The translations under genes were made by a program, and so were the position numbers. The notes under the pieces are model-generated. The model worked only from the letters and a program-made list of their open reading frames with translations. It made no database searches and was not told where the DNA came from. From Perkinsus marinus ATCC 50983 (lineage: Eukaryota; Perkinsozoa; Perkinsida; Perkinsidae), in NCBI RefSeq assembly GCF_000006405.1, contig NW_003202385.1, positions 77,222-119,301 on the forward strand: a DNA stretch of 42,080 bases, written 5' to 3'. Below, in pieces: positions 23,262 to 34,204 of this stretch. Each line of letters begins with the position of its first letter. Position 1 is the first letter of the stretch.

Positions 23262-24065
23262 ATGTCAGCGGACATTGTGGTTGTCATCATCCTATTCTTG
23301 ACCGCCTTGGGGGTCCTCCACCTCCTCCACAAGGCGGCAATGTGGTCATTCCGTAATACACTAGACCGACTCGATAAACGCCTTACGAGGGTTCAGCAAG
23401 ACTCCAAGGCCAGCTCAGTAGGCATCGAGAGGCAGCAGGAGAAGATGATAATTAATATGAATGAGAAAATTGAGGTCAGCTGCTGATTTCATTCTTTTGG
23501 TCCCTGTTATAGCGTTGCAGGCGCTAAGTAGCCGGTTGGAGGTCCTCGAGAGAGAACAGAAGGTGGTCCTGCAGGCCCTTACCAATGTTCAACAAGATCA
23601 TAAGACCTTCCAGCACGACCGGGCTAAGATCATGATAGAGTTTGTGGACCAACGGAGTAGGATTTGCTCGAGGAGTGGTATGACATTGTAGTCTGCAGGA
23701 ATAATGCAGCAACATATGGCCAGATTGAAGGAAGCCCGACTCAAGCGTAAGGATAACCCTGGGAAGACCAAGTCGGGAAAAGGAGGCGGTGGAAAGGGAA
23801 AGGAAGATGCCTGTCGGTGAGGTGTTGGTCCTCCTCATCGAGATCAAAGGAGATTTCCTGTAGGTGTCTCCAAATGGCCAGCCTCGGGCAACTATGTCCG
23901 TACTGTAAGAGTCTCGAAACTGAGGGCTCGAAGCCTAATAATGAACAAACTCCCACTAGAGGGTCTGAGGGGCCTCCAAAGAGGCTGCCTCCTACTCCAG
24001 CTTCTTCTCCTTCGCCTTGTAAACCTCAATGTGGCCACCTATCACAGTGCGTCAAGCATGAATGA
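23262..24065 (+). CDS. Membrane-anchored coiled-coil protein with Cys-rich tail
   Basis: Four exons (23262-23474, 23521-23656, 23699-23816, 23864-24065) with introns of 46, 42 and 47 nt give 222 residues. The N-terminus is a signal-anchor (IVVVIILFLTALGVLHLLH). Residues about 30-120 form a coiled coil (SSRLEVLEREQKVVLQALT). A Lys/Gly-rich basic stretch follows, and then a tail with LCPYCKSLE and, at the very end, KPQCGHLSQC, which may bind zinc. Proline and serine are abundant between these. The arrangement suggests a single-pass organelle or ER membrane protein with its bulk in the cytosol. Not assigned to any named family. Confidence 0.75.
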
Positions 24066-24458
24066 ATGTTTCTGTTCTAATCTTGTTGTTGTTGGTGTTG
24101 ATATTCTAACTTCGACGGTCTTAGTTTCTTTGTCCAACTCGGAAGCTCTTCCTGGACGGGGATTCCTCCTCTTATTACTTTTGTTGCAGCAAGCGGCAGT
24201 GAATGCCATCATAGTGGTCATCTGAAACATGTGACAGAATGGTATGGGCATCATAACGAGTGTCTAGTGGCCGGATGTGACCGTTGTTGTAACTCACTAG
24301 ATGCACACGATTTTGATGTATAGTTCTTGTGTACTGCTGAATACAGCGAACACTGTGTAGTGTCGAGTTGGTCAGTGAACGTATCGTAAGCCAAGAAGCA
24401 CATTCTATTTTGCCTTCAAACATGGCACAGGAACTGCTCTGAACTCTCTTTACTCATC
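24066..24458. other. Intergenic, no gene recognised
   Basis: About 390 bp between two + strand genes. Only short frames are present. Confidence 0.4.
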
Positions 24459-24653
24459 ATGATTCCTCACAGACGTTCGCCTTCACGGGGAAGCTACTTG
24501 CAGCCTGAAGGCTGTGCATCTCCACTCACCATGAAAACGCCTAGGCGCGAGAGTTTTAGGGCAATCAGAGAATTTCAGTATTATACAGCTGAGCAGAACC
24601 ACGCCATTGAGGGGATGCTTCGCCATGAACTCCTCCTGGGTCAAATAGAGTAA
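24459..24653 (+). CDS. Small basic hypothetical protein
   Basis: An intronless 64-codon frame starting at an ATG preceded by CATC. The N-terminal third is Arg/Ser/Pro-rich; the C-terminal half is an amphipathic helix (EQNHAIEGMLRHELLLGQIE). Composition looks coding, but there is no family match. It could be a lone exon of a larger gene. It converges on NAA40. Confidence 0.4.
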   Translation: MIPHRRSPSRGSYLQPEGCASPLTMKTPRRESFRAIREFQYYTAEQNHAIEGMLRHELLLGQIE

Positions 24654-24842
24654 CCCTTTGATGTACATTAGGGCGCTATGGGTCAAGCTGCAGGCCGGTC
24701 GATGGTGTTTAATAGTACGAAGCTACCTCGGAATGAAGAATCGATTATGATCGACTGTGTTGAAGGTTCATTGACTGGTGTGCCCAGTTGCGAATACTGG
24801 TCAGAACACAACCACACCTCCCGCGGAAATGCACAGGGTAAC

Positions 24843-25839
24843 TCAATTATGTGACGTTGCTTCACGTTGAGGCCTCATTCTCTTGTATAGTATCTCGTAT
24901 GCTGGATTCGGCTGACCACAAAGCTCAGGACTAGAAGGATGCAGTGTGTACTCCAACTTAGTCTTGTAAAATGCTAGACCTTGTGGACGGTTCTTCAGGC
25001 AGGTGAGCATGACCTGATAAATGCACCCTGCACCGCTCTGCGTGTCCATGTCTACTTACAATGTCCATGCCTAGCTGCAAGGCGATTGCTTCTACCAGCT
25101 GCATAAGTTCACCCCCAATCCCCTGTCGTTGATAAGGAGACGCTACTTGAATCTCATAAACGTACAATACCTGAAGACCCCCGATGAGCACAAAAATATC
25201 GGCAGCGCCCATCACGGATTGCTGGTCGTCATCATCTGCCCGTTCAAAGCGGAAGTGTACGAATGCAACGAGGTCATCAGCGGTTCTTGCCGAACCAGAT
25301 TTGCCTAGTAGGAAACTTCATTGAGCTTCACGCGGGTGCCCATACCTTCCCTCCATCTCAAGAGGAAGCGCGAGTGCTTATGAGACATCTCTTCACGTTT
25401 GACATGGTCGTCCCAGTTAGCCCAGCCAAGTGCTGCATCATACGAGGTCTGTAATACAATACCGAAATCCCCAGATGTGAAGACTGCTGCCCACTTTCAT
25501 ATTCTCCCTCGTGATGTCAATGACTCTGTCCAGAAGCCCTTTGGACAGCTTAGTCCCCCTGTGGAAGGTGGTATTTGCTCCGAGAAGGACGGGCAGCTCC
25601 TTCAACTCCCGAGCGGCGGTAAGGATGTCCCCTGCCGATAAGACTACAGCCTGAAAAAACCCCTCTCGTGGCGATCCTCTGTTGCAAACAAAAGCCTCTC
25701 GATTTCGTCGGTAACTTAATCGCCAACCAGAGAAGAAAGAAATCTCTATTCTCCCATCGGGAGGTGGGCACGTAAACTGGATGGAATTGCTTACATCTCT
25801 AGAGGTGGGAGCTTTGCTGCTCTTCTTTCCGCGACCCAT
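24843..25839 (-). CDS. NAA40: N-alpha-acetyltransferase 40 (NatD)
   Basis: GNAT-fold enzyme that transfers acetyl from acetyl-CoA to the N-terminal Ser of histones H2A and H4 in other eukaryotes. Five exons (25839-25495, 25448-25346, 25304-25216, 25170-25060, 25013-24843), introns 46, 41, 45 and 46 nt, 272 residues; human NAA40 is 237. It begins MGRGKKSSKAP, like the basic start of NAA40. The matching blocks, in order, are DRVIDITRENMK; LGWANWDDHVKREEM; LVAFVHFRFE; VLYVYEIQV; the acetyl-CoA-binding loop YQRQGIGGELMQ (Q/R-x-x-G-x-G); VMLTCLKN; FYKTKLEYTLHPSSP; and the end NPAYEILYKRM. All four junctions keep phase and restore the family alignment. The segment after residue 40 is longer and less alike than in animals. 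Confidence 0.93.
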
Positions 25840-26700
25840 AGGTGGACAATAGAGCTTGACGGATCAACACTAGCCCTCCCTCTCAAATTGAGAGTCTCAA
25901 TCATTATACCGAACCCGACAAATAACAACTCGAGAGGAAACTTGATAACACTTGTAGCTACGACATCAAACTCGGTGGCAACACGCGAAGAGAAGTCCAA
26001 CTTCACAAGGTTGCACTCGTCAACTGAATCGGACCACAGGAGACGTGATGGTCATAGCCTTGCGTCTAATATATCAGATATACACTGGGATGGACCACCC
26101 ACTGCAGTTTACACCTACACCATTTTCTGGTCGAACGAAAACAGTTGTAATTCAGTTTAACCTGCATATACTCTACACAGCAAGTCCCGAGTGCCTGCAA
26201 CTCACCGAAACTCACGTGGAGCACAAAATAGTGAACCCATCGCGAGGATGGCAAAGTGTACAGCGAACGATATTCAGCAATCTGCAGTCAATAACTACAT
26301 CGCGCTAGCCCTTTAGTTTTACACTAGTAGTTCTCCAATCTGCTGAAAAGAGTGGTTTAATATCAACGACACAAGTTTTTCGAACTTTAATGAGTATTTC
26401 AGGTGGATGCTAATCTTCTCCAAAACCGAGTCGATTACCCGTGCCCTTATAGATTGATTGAGTGGTGTTTTCATTTGGCCAGGAAATGGTCTAGAGAGAG
26501 CAACAGTAATATAGAGAAGTGACGTATCAGTTGACTTTGATACCACCGAACCGGAGAGATATCCTTCGAATTGACCCGCGGGAGTCTCATGAAGTACGCT
26601 CGAGACCTATCGAGTAGACAGGAAGGCAACACCTCGTCGCTGGTGAGTGTCTATCACCCCCCCGGTGACCTCGACGCCGCGTGGTTTTCCACTTCACATA

Positions 26701-26765
26701 CAGTACGGAGCGGTATACCGTACTGGTCGGTACCCACCGACGTAATTCGGTACAGTACGGTATTC
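26701..26765. repeat. Nested GTACGG palindrome cluster
   Basis: CAGTACGG (26701-26708) pairs with CCGTACTG (26718-26725) around the palindrome GGTATACC. ATACCGTACTG (26715-26725) also pairs with CAGTACGGTAT (26753-26763), and GTCGGT (26726-26731) with ACCGAC (26736-26741). Several mutually exclusive hairpins are possible within 65 bp. Confidence 0.55.
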
Positions 26766-26959
26766 ACGCAGAGGTAACTTTTTCTACAGAACGGCTCTCA
26801 CACGTAAAGTTTCCTCTGCAAACGTATTTTCGATCTCTAGATGGCATGTACTGTATCAAACGACCTAAGCCGATCCTACGGTTCCGCGTATAGCGGGAAT
26901 CGAAATGCTTGATAGAGGAACGAGGACTCACCGACAAAGGAGCGAGATCTAATGTCTAA

Positions 26960-27006
26960 CGGACATCAACACTCCATTAGATCATCTGAGGGAGTGTTGA
27001 TGTCCG
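26960..27006. repeat. 16-bp perfect inverted repeat
   Basis: Arms CGGACATCAACACTCC (26960-26975) and its exact complement (26991-27006) around a 15-nt loop. It is the longest perfect hairpin I found in the window. It lies in non-coding sequence and could be a foldback remnant or an RNA structure. Confidence 0.65.
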
Positions 27007-27143
27007 ATACAAAACTCAAGTCAAAAGTAATGTTGTGAAAGCCATCTCATGTAAATAGAGATGATATCAAAGCGTCAACTTTCGACGATTGGAAAAATGA
27101 TGGAAAAGGAAACTTGATCGACCCCTGAAGGATGATAGGAAGC

Positions 27144-29098
27144 CTAGTTGCGGCCCTCACATTCAGACTCGGTGGGTACTAGAGTGACGAGGTACTCGTG
27201 AAGCTCATCTAAGGGACACAGATACCTGAGAGAAGCGATCGAGGCCGATATCGAGGCAGTAGTCAATGGTCTTCAAGTAACACATGTTGCGGCGACGCCA
27301 CTCACTTGCCACGGCATCCCTCGATGGCCTCAACAGAAGCTACTCGACCATTGTAGACAAAACGGGCTTGGTTGTCGGAGTAGATCTCCATTACAAGAGT
27401 ACAGCCGAATGGAGGCCAACTTTCGGCACATGTATTGCCAGAATCCATCCCTGAGAACGGATACTCCATATTCAGTGAGGGAGAGGGCACACTCCTACAG
27501 GTTAGCTCAAGCGCGTCGATGATGGAGTGGGCTGGACCCATATCATGACCGAGATACACCGATAAACGTCTATCACGTACGCCCAAATCCTCGAGTAAAT
27601 CCTGAAACACTCAGATGGACAGATCGAAATCAGTGGAGTGCCTCAGGCCTACCCCAATGAATGGCCCGTAGGCGAGCTTCTTCATCTCCTTATTGACGCC
27701 ATAACGGCCGAGTGCCCAAAACCTATCGCTGATATATAGTATGAGAGCTCGTGAGGACCCTTACACAGCCTCCTTCTCGACAGCCTTGAAGACGGTACCA
27801 CTTTCTTCTAGTCCTTTAGGGACATTCTTGGGCTCACTTGGCACAGTTGAACAGACATGAGCAGTTAGGCAGTCCTATAGACACGAATTCCGATCAAGGC
27901 AATGATTCACTTGATAGGCATGTTACGTGAAGGGGGTCAAAAAGATCCTTCATAGCTCGTGTGTTGTTGGTATTAAACTCTTTGCTGCGACAAGTAGCAG
28001 CTCCAATAAATTCGCGCAGATCAGTCGTTTTCTGCGCACGTTCCTTGGCAGTCGGAGAATTGTAGAACTCGTTCAGAGCATCATTGAGGCGGGGGCACAC
28101 CTGAGGGTACAATGCACTCTGAAAGGTACGAAAAGTAGTCAGAATATCATTAGTATGTGGTGAGGAGTTGGTCATTTTGATAACCTACCGAAGGGTTAGG
28201 CATCAAGGTATCTCTTTGTCTGTCGGGCATTATAATACTTAGTTTCGAGTCGTCCGCTGAAATATATTCCACGAACAATTGGAAAGCGACTTGCAAGGAT
28301 TCGGCAAATCTCACCATGGACAATTTTCGGGAACAACCCCATGGCGAGAGCTTCCGCGCTTTGGTGAACTCGTGGGACATCAGTTGAGCGGAACATGACC
28401 TCAGGCTCCTTAGGGATCTGATGAGTAGCTAGTGTGTTAAAGAGAGCTTACCAATAGAGGTTCGAGAGAACGTACATCGGGCAATCCCAAGACACTCTTG
28501 TAGGCAGCGCCAAGCTGCTTTCCATTGGCCATGTGCATTTGCACTCCGGCATCGACAAGTTGGCCTAAGGATGGCTGAGTGACCATGGTGCTGACTGCTA
28601 TGTGGGAGCTACTATGGTGATGATAACTCACCCAGGAGGCAACCGTCACCCGGCAAGACACTCTTCTTGCCACGGAGGCGAGAAAAACCGGGAGAGCGGC
28701 CTCCGGACGGACTATCAGCGAAGCCAGCGAAGGTCTTAGTCGGGCAAGTGTATCTGAACAACACGGGCAGTACCCACTTGGCAGAGGGAGCTTGTCATCG
28801 TGCCCGTTTAGAGCAACTCTAAGCATACCTGGCCTCGTCGTTAGCCCAACAAGTCATATCGTACAAGGGCGTGCGAGCACCATGACGCGCGAACACCAGG
28901 ACTTTGTCCTACACAGACGCAAGAAGGAGATAACTACGGCCGAAGCCTCACCAACTTAGAGCCGTCATGTTCCCTCGGAGGAGCATCAGGCCATTTGATC
29001 TCTGAATGGCAATCATAAGTTGACTTGTCTTCAGGAAACTCGAGTGTGGAGATAAGCGCTCTTACTCCTACAGCCCCGAACAGAAGAATTACTCTCAT
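27144..29098 (-). CDS. Secreted histidine acid phosphatase (branch 2)
   Basis: Histidine phosphatase superfamily, branch 2, hydrolysing phosphomonoesters through a phospho-histidine. Starts at 29098 with a signal peptide (MRVILLFGAVGVRALIS). The catalytic motif RHGARTP follows a 44-nt intron. Then come RYTCPTKTF, GCLLGQLVDAGVQ (Cys plus GQL), MFRSTDVPRVHQSAEAL (R-S-T-D substrate loop), DCLTAHVC, RFWALGRYGVNKEMKK, and the second catalytic block YLGHDMGPAHSIIDAL (His-Asp). PPFGCTLVMEIY and the Cys-bearing tail YLCPLDELHEYL end the protein at 27144. The last intron (80 nt) reads through to an alternative stop at 27302. About a dozen exons; the junction between DMTCWANDEA and the RYTCPT exon could not be placed with a standard splice pair. 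Probably vacuolar or secreted, for phosphate scavenging. Confidence 0.92.
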
Positions 29099-29618
29099 GT
29101 GATCAAAAGTGAAACTGCCTGACGGTGAACTTTACCACACGAGAGACCACGCCAAATAACTAATCTTGAGTCAAGGATCTTGATCTGTCTGGTACACATG
29201 GTGCGGGTCTCACCGAACAGAGCCAAAGTCGGACTTCAAGACTAAGAGTCTGTTACGTGTCACAGTTTACCTTGGTTTATGCTTTAAAAACTGCATGAAC
29301 CTTTTACACTTTTAACTGTGAAGGGCAATGCCCTCAGGGCATAGGACACAGCTAATAGTGGTCAACGACTTTGAACAGACAGTACCAAGTATACCGTTCT
29401 CAGTTCTTGGTATTATGATGTTGTATAACTAATATGTAACGGAGTCTGTAACAAGTCCGGAGTCGATAGGACACTCCGCAAGATTCAATACACCAGTGTT
29501 TGTGGTGAGAGTCTCACCGTGAGACGCAGAGAAGAGGCCGTAGTGACGTTCAGGCCTGTGGCACAAGCTGATATGTGAATGAACATCTCGTAGGGATGAG
29601 TACTGAATAGCCTTTTGG
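29099..29618. other. Divergent intergenic region
   Basis: About 520 bp between the acid phosphatase (leftward) and the small gene at 29619 (rightward). A 74-codon minus-strand frame (29653-29429) occurs here without family features; I do not call it. Confidence 0.4.
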
Positions 29619-30655
29619 ATGGCCCCTGGTAGCACTGAGGCCAACTGCCTCACAGCTCCGAATGACCTCTGTGACCACCGCCGCCGCCGCAGCGCCGGGT
29701 CGATATATGTATTTCAGGATGAGGATGAGGATATTGGATTAGAATACAGACGCCTACTTCTTGGGCCTACTTATCCGCGGCGGGGCGGCTATGCCATCAC
29801 TCCTGGATACCGTATCCAGGATACGCCTCAGTACAATTAACGTCTCTGGCCGGGGCGGATATGCCACCGCTCCTAGATACGTCGCAGTACGATCAATCTC
29901 CGTGGCCGGGGCAGCTATGCCACCGCAAATAGATACGCATCAGTACAATCAATCTCCCTGGCCGGGGCGGCTATGCCACCGCCGATAGATACGCCTCAGT
30001 ACAATCAATCTCCCTGGCCGGGGCGGCTATGCCACCGCCGATGGATACGCCTCAGTACAATCAATCTCCCTGGCCGGGGCGGCTATGCCACCGCCGATGG
30101 ATACGCCTCAGTACAATCAATTTCTCTGGCCGGAGCGGCTATGCCACTGCTGCTGGATACGCCTCAGTACAATCAATCTCCCTGGCCGGAGCGGCTATGC
30201 CACCGCCGATGGATACGCCTCAGTACAATCAATCTCCCTGGCCGGAGCGGCTATGCCACCGCCGATAGATACGCCTCAGTACAATCAATCTCCCTGGCCG
30301 GGGCGGCTATGCCACTGCTGCTGGATACGCCTCAGTACAATCAATTTCTCTGGCCAGAGCGGCTATGCCACTGCTGGTGGATACGCCTCAGTACAATCAA
30401 TTTCTCTGGCCAGAGCGGCTATGCCACTGCTGCTGGATACGCCTCAGTACAATCAATTTCTCTGGCCAGAGCGGCTATGCCACTGCTGGTGGATACGCCT
30501 CAGTACAATCAATTTCTCTGGCCAGAGCGGCTATGCCACTGCTGCTAGGAATGCCCTGGTACAATCAGGCGAATGATAATCTAACATGGTGGTACAACCG
30601 CTACAGCCGAGGAATCGGTTTCGCTGAGAGCGAGATAGGTCTTTGGGGAATATAG
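29619..30655 (+). CDS. Putative two-exon small protein around a minisatellite intron
   Basis: An ATG at 29619 opens a frame through a short Arg run and FQDEDEDIGLEYRRLLLG to RRGGYAITPGY, then into the repeat array, where it stops. A donor GTATCC at 29812 and an acceptor CTGCTAG ending at 30548 join in phase to MPWYNQANDNLTWWYNRYS and end at 30655, giving 99 residues. The 737-nt intron would contain nearly the whole 56-bp array. Alternatively the repeats are translated: all three + frames are open over long parts of it. The product is Gly/Tyr/Arg-rich with no known family. Confidence 0.4.
29791..30554 (+). repeat. 56-bp minisatellite, 14 units
   Basis: The ATG of each GGCTATGCCAC block falls at 29791, 29861, and then at exact 56-bp steps to 30533 (12 intervals). 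The first spacing is 70 bp because of an extra 14-bp near-duplication. Variants run in order along the array: CCGGGGCGG on the left, CCGGAGCGG in the middle, CCAGAGCGG on the right, and CCGCCGATRG changing to CTGCTGSTGG. This indicates growth by local duplication. Confidence 0.9.
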
Positions 30656-30899
30656 CCTGTCAGACAGTAGTATTGGGTGGGCATTCACAGATGTCCACAG
30701 CATTCGGCCCACACCCCGACTGAACGTCGGTACTGGAGGCGGGTGATAGCTACTGGAGATCCATCACCGAGCGAAGGCTGTCAGACACGCAGCGTCCCAA
30801 AACTCATATGGCTCGCATCCAATCACGAAACATATAATGCCATGTTCAGTATGCAGTCTTGATCATCGTGCTCGATCTGGGTCATAACCGTATTTGAGA

Positions 30900-31247
30900 A
30901 GCCAACCTTCCCTCAAGGCTTGATGAAAACCGAATCGACTCATACGTGTGTATCTTTCGAGAAGACGTCGAAGAATGCACCACGCAGTGGGTGTACCTCT
31001 TCACTTCATTGGCATGCCCAACTTGTATATCCCTATTCCTGATCCTATTCTTTCCGACCATTTTATTGGCATCTATACGACCGAATACACCGAGATTTTC
31101 ATACACTACTTTGTAGACCCTAGTATTCACCTGATTGGACTACCTCTAATCACACTGGGGTCTGATATTACCTACCTCCGAATCTTTGAAGGCCAACCTG
31201 GCCATATGATCTTTAAGATTCCTGCGGCGGAAGGTTGGCAATCCTAA
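30900..31247 (+). CDS. Possible small membrane-protein gene
   Basis: A stretch reads SRLDENRIDSYVCIFREDVE then a strongly hydrophobic WVYLFTSLACPTCISLFLIL, stopping near 31123. A second frame over 30975-31247 ends LRIFEGQPGHMIFKIPAAEG. They may be exons of one gene with an unplaced intron, or one may be spurious. An antisense frame (31130-30882) is also open. No family recognised. Confidence 0.3.
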
Positions 31248-31482
31248 TGGCGCTGCCTGAAGCGTCGGACCGGGGTTACGGGCTGCCATGATAGTACTAC
31301 AGCTATCCTAGCACCCCTGATAATAATCGCCATCCCATGAGACCAGGATTGCGTCACTGCGCCACGAAATTGACGATCTCGCGTTCAAAGTTAGTTGCGA
31401 TCGAGTCGCTGGCTGTCTGTGACGTTGAGGTATCTTCATTGAGTGAAGATACACGGACCATCTGGTAAGTATACTTCGGAAC

Positions 31483-31704
31483 ATGTCTGTCATCATTCCA
31501 GATTGTTTATCGATCATGCTTAGCGGGAGGGTTCTGGCCTCTTCTGTTCATCTACAGGCTGCCTCACCTTCTCTCACGGCTCTTCAGGCCTGCAGGAGTC
31601 TTGTCGACAACCTTGGAACGATCGTAGCATCACAGGTGGTGTCTCTGCTGGGAGTAGTTGGGATCAGGTTGATCGGTCTCCCAGCTCTCACCTACAGACC
31701 ATGA
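31483..31704 (+). CDS. Possible small ORF, unrecognised
   Basis: A 73-codon ATG frame with a Leu/Ala/Val-rich middle (ASPSLTALQACRSLVDNLG) and a possible donor GTGGTG after ...GTIVASQ. It might be an exon of a gene extending right, but I found no consistent continuation. The rest of 31248-32137 shows nothing else. Confidence 0.25.
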   Translation: MSVIIPDCLSIMLSGRVLASSVHLQAASPSLTALQACRSLVDNLGTIVASQVVSLLGVVGIRLIGLPALTYRP

Positions 31705-32137
31705 GGCAAGCCTTGTTGGTATCAGGTCAGTTCAAGCCTAAAGACGCCAAAGAGACACGTGAGTTGAGAAGTCTACGTATTTGTTGGAGCCTTGCACATT
31801 CAAGGTTCATTTGTATCTGATTTGATCGAGGTCCAAGACATGCTCGCTTCTGCTGGGATGGTGAATCTCGTGAGAATCACTGAAAGATGCTACTGCTACT
31901 TCCGATGACTAGTCGCTAATCAGATGCCTCCACAGTCAGAAAGACTGGTGAAGTTGGCCCGGATGGATGCTGCACGATATTATGATGGACGTAAGGAGAA
32001 CCAAATAGTAAAAGTAGGCTGGGTTGAGCCCCCCTGCTGTTGGTAGTGGGCTCGGTCTTTAGGCCCTTGCGGGTTTTGGTATGCCGGCTGAAGTGGTGTA
32101 TACTTCCCCAAGACTCAGTCATATAAAAGTAGCATGG

Positions 32138-32442
32138 ATGAAGGGTGCTTTGGTCATTCCCCAAGAGGGCTGCGATGTGGGATGCGTTGGAGTTCATGTA
32201 AGGGAGTATTCATAATGTTCAGGAAGAGAGTCTCCAGCGTTACGCTAGGCGAATAGCGGAGACCGAGGTCTGTAAGGTTGCAATTCTGGATAAATGGGGT
32301 AGTGATGGGAAGCGGCGGACTAACGCGATTTTGGTTGGCAGATACTGCTAGCAATCAGAGGCACTACCTCAAGAACGTCCTTGTAGCCTTGCAGCAGGCT
32401 GGCCCTGTAAAGAGGCCGGATAAATTTCATCAGTCAAATTGA
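32138..32442 (+). CDS. 71-residue basic protein, three exons
   Basis: Exons 32138-32176, 32223-32298 and 32342-32442, introns 46 and 43 nt, all in phase. The second intron has a CTAAC branch-site-like motif before its acceptor. It reads MKGALVIPQEGCDEESLQRY, then ARRIAETEVCKVAILDKWDT and SNQRHYLKNVLVALQQAG, ending KRPDKFHQSN. Helical and basic, with no signal peptide or membrane segment. Size and composition would suit a small mitochondrial or ribosomal accessory subunit, but that is speculation. An ATG 4 bases upstream is out of frame. A TATAAAA lies 17 bp upstream of the start. Confidence 0.6.
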
Positions 32443-32606
32443 GTGCCGATGCACGCCTGCGTAACTTTCTGTGGTGTTTCATGTGATGTTTTAGAGGCCT
32501 TTGCGTTTTCATACACGAGCAGTTTTTAGGGTTTGACGACCTTTTTGGGGGGAGGCGAGTACGATGCGTATTACGAGATTGTAGGCTTGTGCGATCCTTG
32601 TTGCCA

Positions 32607-34204
32607 ATGGCCGATATCCGTCCTGATGGTCCCCCTAGGGAGGGTGTCAGAGGTGGACTGGAACAGTTCAAGTGGGATGATATCAAGAATATCAGTTATA
32701 AAGATAGAGAGCAATATCTGGGGTAGTATGGGCCTAAGGAATTACTCTGACGAGTAGCCGTCTACGGTGACCTGCCCTACTGTGGGAAGTCTAGGTAGCG
32801 TGGGACTATACCCTGTGGCGTGAGTGCTACAGGGGATGGGAATTTGGAAGAAACGTTATATCACTAGATGGGCTTTGATGAATTGTACCGGTATGCTGTA
32901 GTTACTCAACGAGACTAGGCCAACTGGGCAAATTTGGTCGGTGGAACCGTAATGATTGGTGGCGGACGGAACGAAGAGGAGCCAAGCAGATCGAAGTATG
33001 TGGGAACCGCAAGTGACTATTGTGATTGGTGATGTTAGGATGAGAGGTCTTCTATTCAGCAGTATGAAAACGAGATCATGCTAGAGGCCCTTGGTCAGAA
33101 GCCTAAGAGGCTCTTGCTGATGCGGTAAGGTAGTTGCCGAATGACGCGTTCCCTGATGCCATTGGATTAGGAGTGACAATATGACGCCTGAGCAACTTGC
33201 TGCTATTGCTCGAGGGGATGACCCTGACAAGCCTAAGGATGCCGATGGTAGGGAGGGGCGCTTGTGTGGAAGGCTTAGTAGTGGTTTGGGGTAGGGAATG
33301 TTAAGGATGAGAACGCAGCAGGCCCGGGAGATGATGACTATGAAACGCAGAAGTTGATCGAAGAGTCTAACTCGAAGAAGGGAATGGGGTTCAACCCTTA
33401 TGCCAAGCAGGCGGATCGACTGTAGTACTGGGGAGCTCCTAGTAGTAGGGGAGAGGTGGCGTGGTAGGTACGGGAAGTCTAACACGACGGTGCTGGGGGA
33501 AGATGGCGTTACTCGAGAGGTGGTGAAATTGGATGAGGATGATAATGTGAAGAAGGAGTTGGATGAAGAGGCAGACGATAACAGGGAGGAGTGGTAGGGC
33601 AGGTTGGGCAGCTGTTGAAGTGAACGCTCTTCACGTAGGGAGTATCGGCCGCCACCACGGAAGGTTTTGGGACCTGTCATGCCTGGTAGAGAGAGAGTGA
33701 AGGAGGAGCTGGAGGAGGGAGAGGAGGAGGAGGATCCGAGGGATGCTAAGGCAAGACGGAAGGCTGAGAAGAAACTCGCTAAGAAAATCAAGAAGGATGA
33801 GAGGCGAGCTGAGAAGAAGAGGAGGAAGGAGCACAGGGAGAGGTAATAGTGGAGGTAGTGTGAAGGACTGTAGCGTAAGAGCAGATCTGAGGACAGAGAA
33901 CCCTCCAGGAGGCGGGCATCGTCTAGGTCAAGGTCTCCTCTAAGGAGGTCTCGGCATGATAGCAGTAGGAAGAGAGGTGAGATCGGGTGGTGCTCTTGTA
34001 GAGGTTCCAGCGTTGAAGTCTGTATCGAAAAATGCGAAACCTGCTCATGTCGGCATTTGTGGTTTTTTGTGTTTTTCCCCCCACATATTTGGCTGGAGGG
34101 ATAGCTGATCCTCTTTAGATTCACCGCGTGGTGAGGATCGTCATCGTCATCATCATCACCATCGTAGGGAACGCGATGATTATGATGAGAGAGGACGTCG
34201 CTAA
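32607..34204 (+). CDS. MMTAG2-like RS-domain protein
   Basis: Member of the multiple myeloma tumour-associated protein 2 family, nuclear proteins of unclear, probably splicing-related, role. The N-terminal domain matches in order: GVRGGLEQFKWDDIK, YKDREQYLG, LGKFGRWNRNDWW, QYENEIMLEALGQKPK, MTPEQLAAIARGDDP. Short introns separate these; the first runs from the donor after YLG. Then come GMGFNPYAKQ, a highly charged Glu/Lys/Arg stretch (KKLAKKIKKDERRAEKKRR, about 33770-33845), an RS segment (SRRRASSRSRSPLRRS, about 33905-33950) and a His/Arg/Asp-rich tail ending at 34204. Start at 32607 is the first ATG of the GVRGG frame. Some middle junctions (33290-33640) are approximate. Confidence 0.82.

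Larger units (their letters stand above)
25840..27143. other. Intergenic, palindrome-rich
   Basis: About 1.3 kb between NAA40 (its 5' side) and the 3' end of the acid phosphatase. No coding chain found. It contains two notable inverted-repeat clusters, listed separately. Confidence 0.45.

Noticed and set aside
27302-27304. TGA as the end of the acid phosphatase
   Set aside because: An 80-nt intron just before it leads in phase to a Cys-containing C-terminus (YLCPLDELHEYL) typical of the family.
32120-32128. TATAAAA 17 bp upstream of the 71-residue gene's ATG
   Set aside because: Too close to the start codon for a normal promoter, and canonical TATA boxes are not expected in this lineage.
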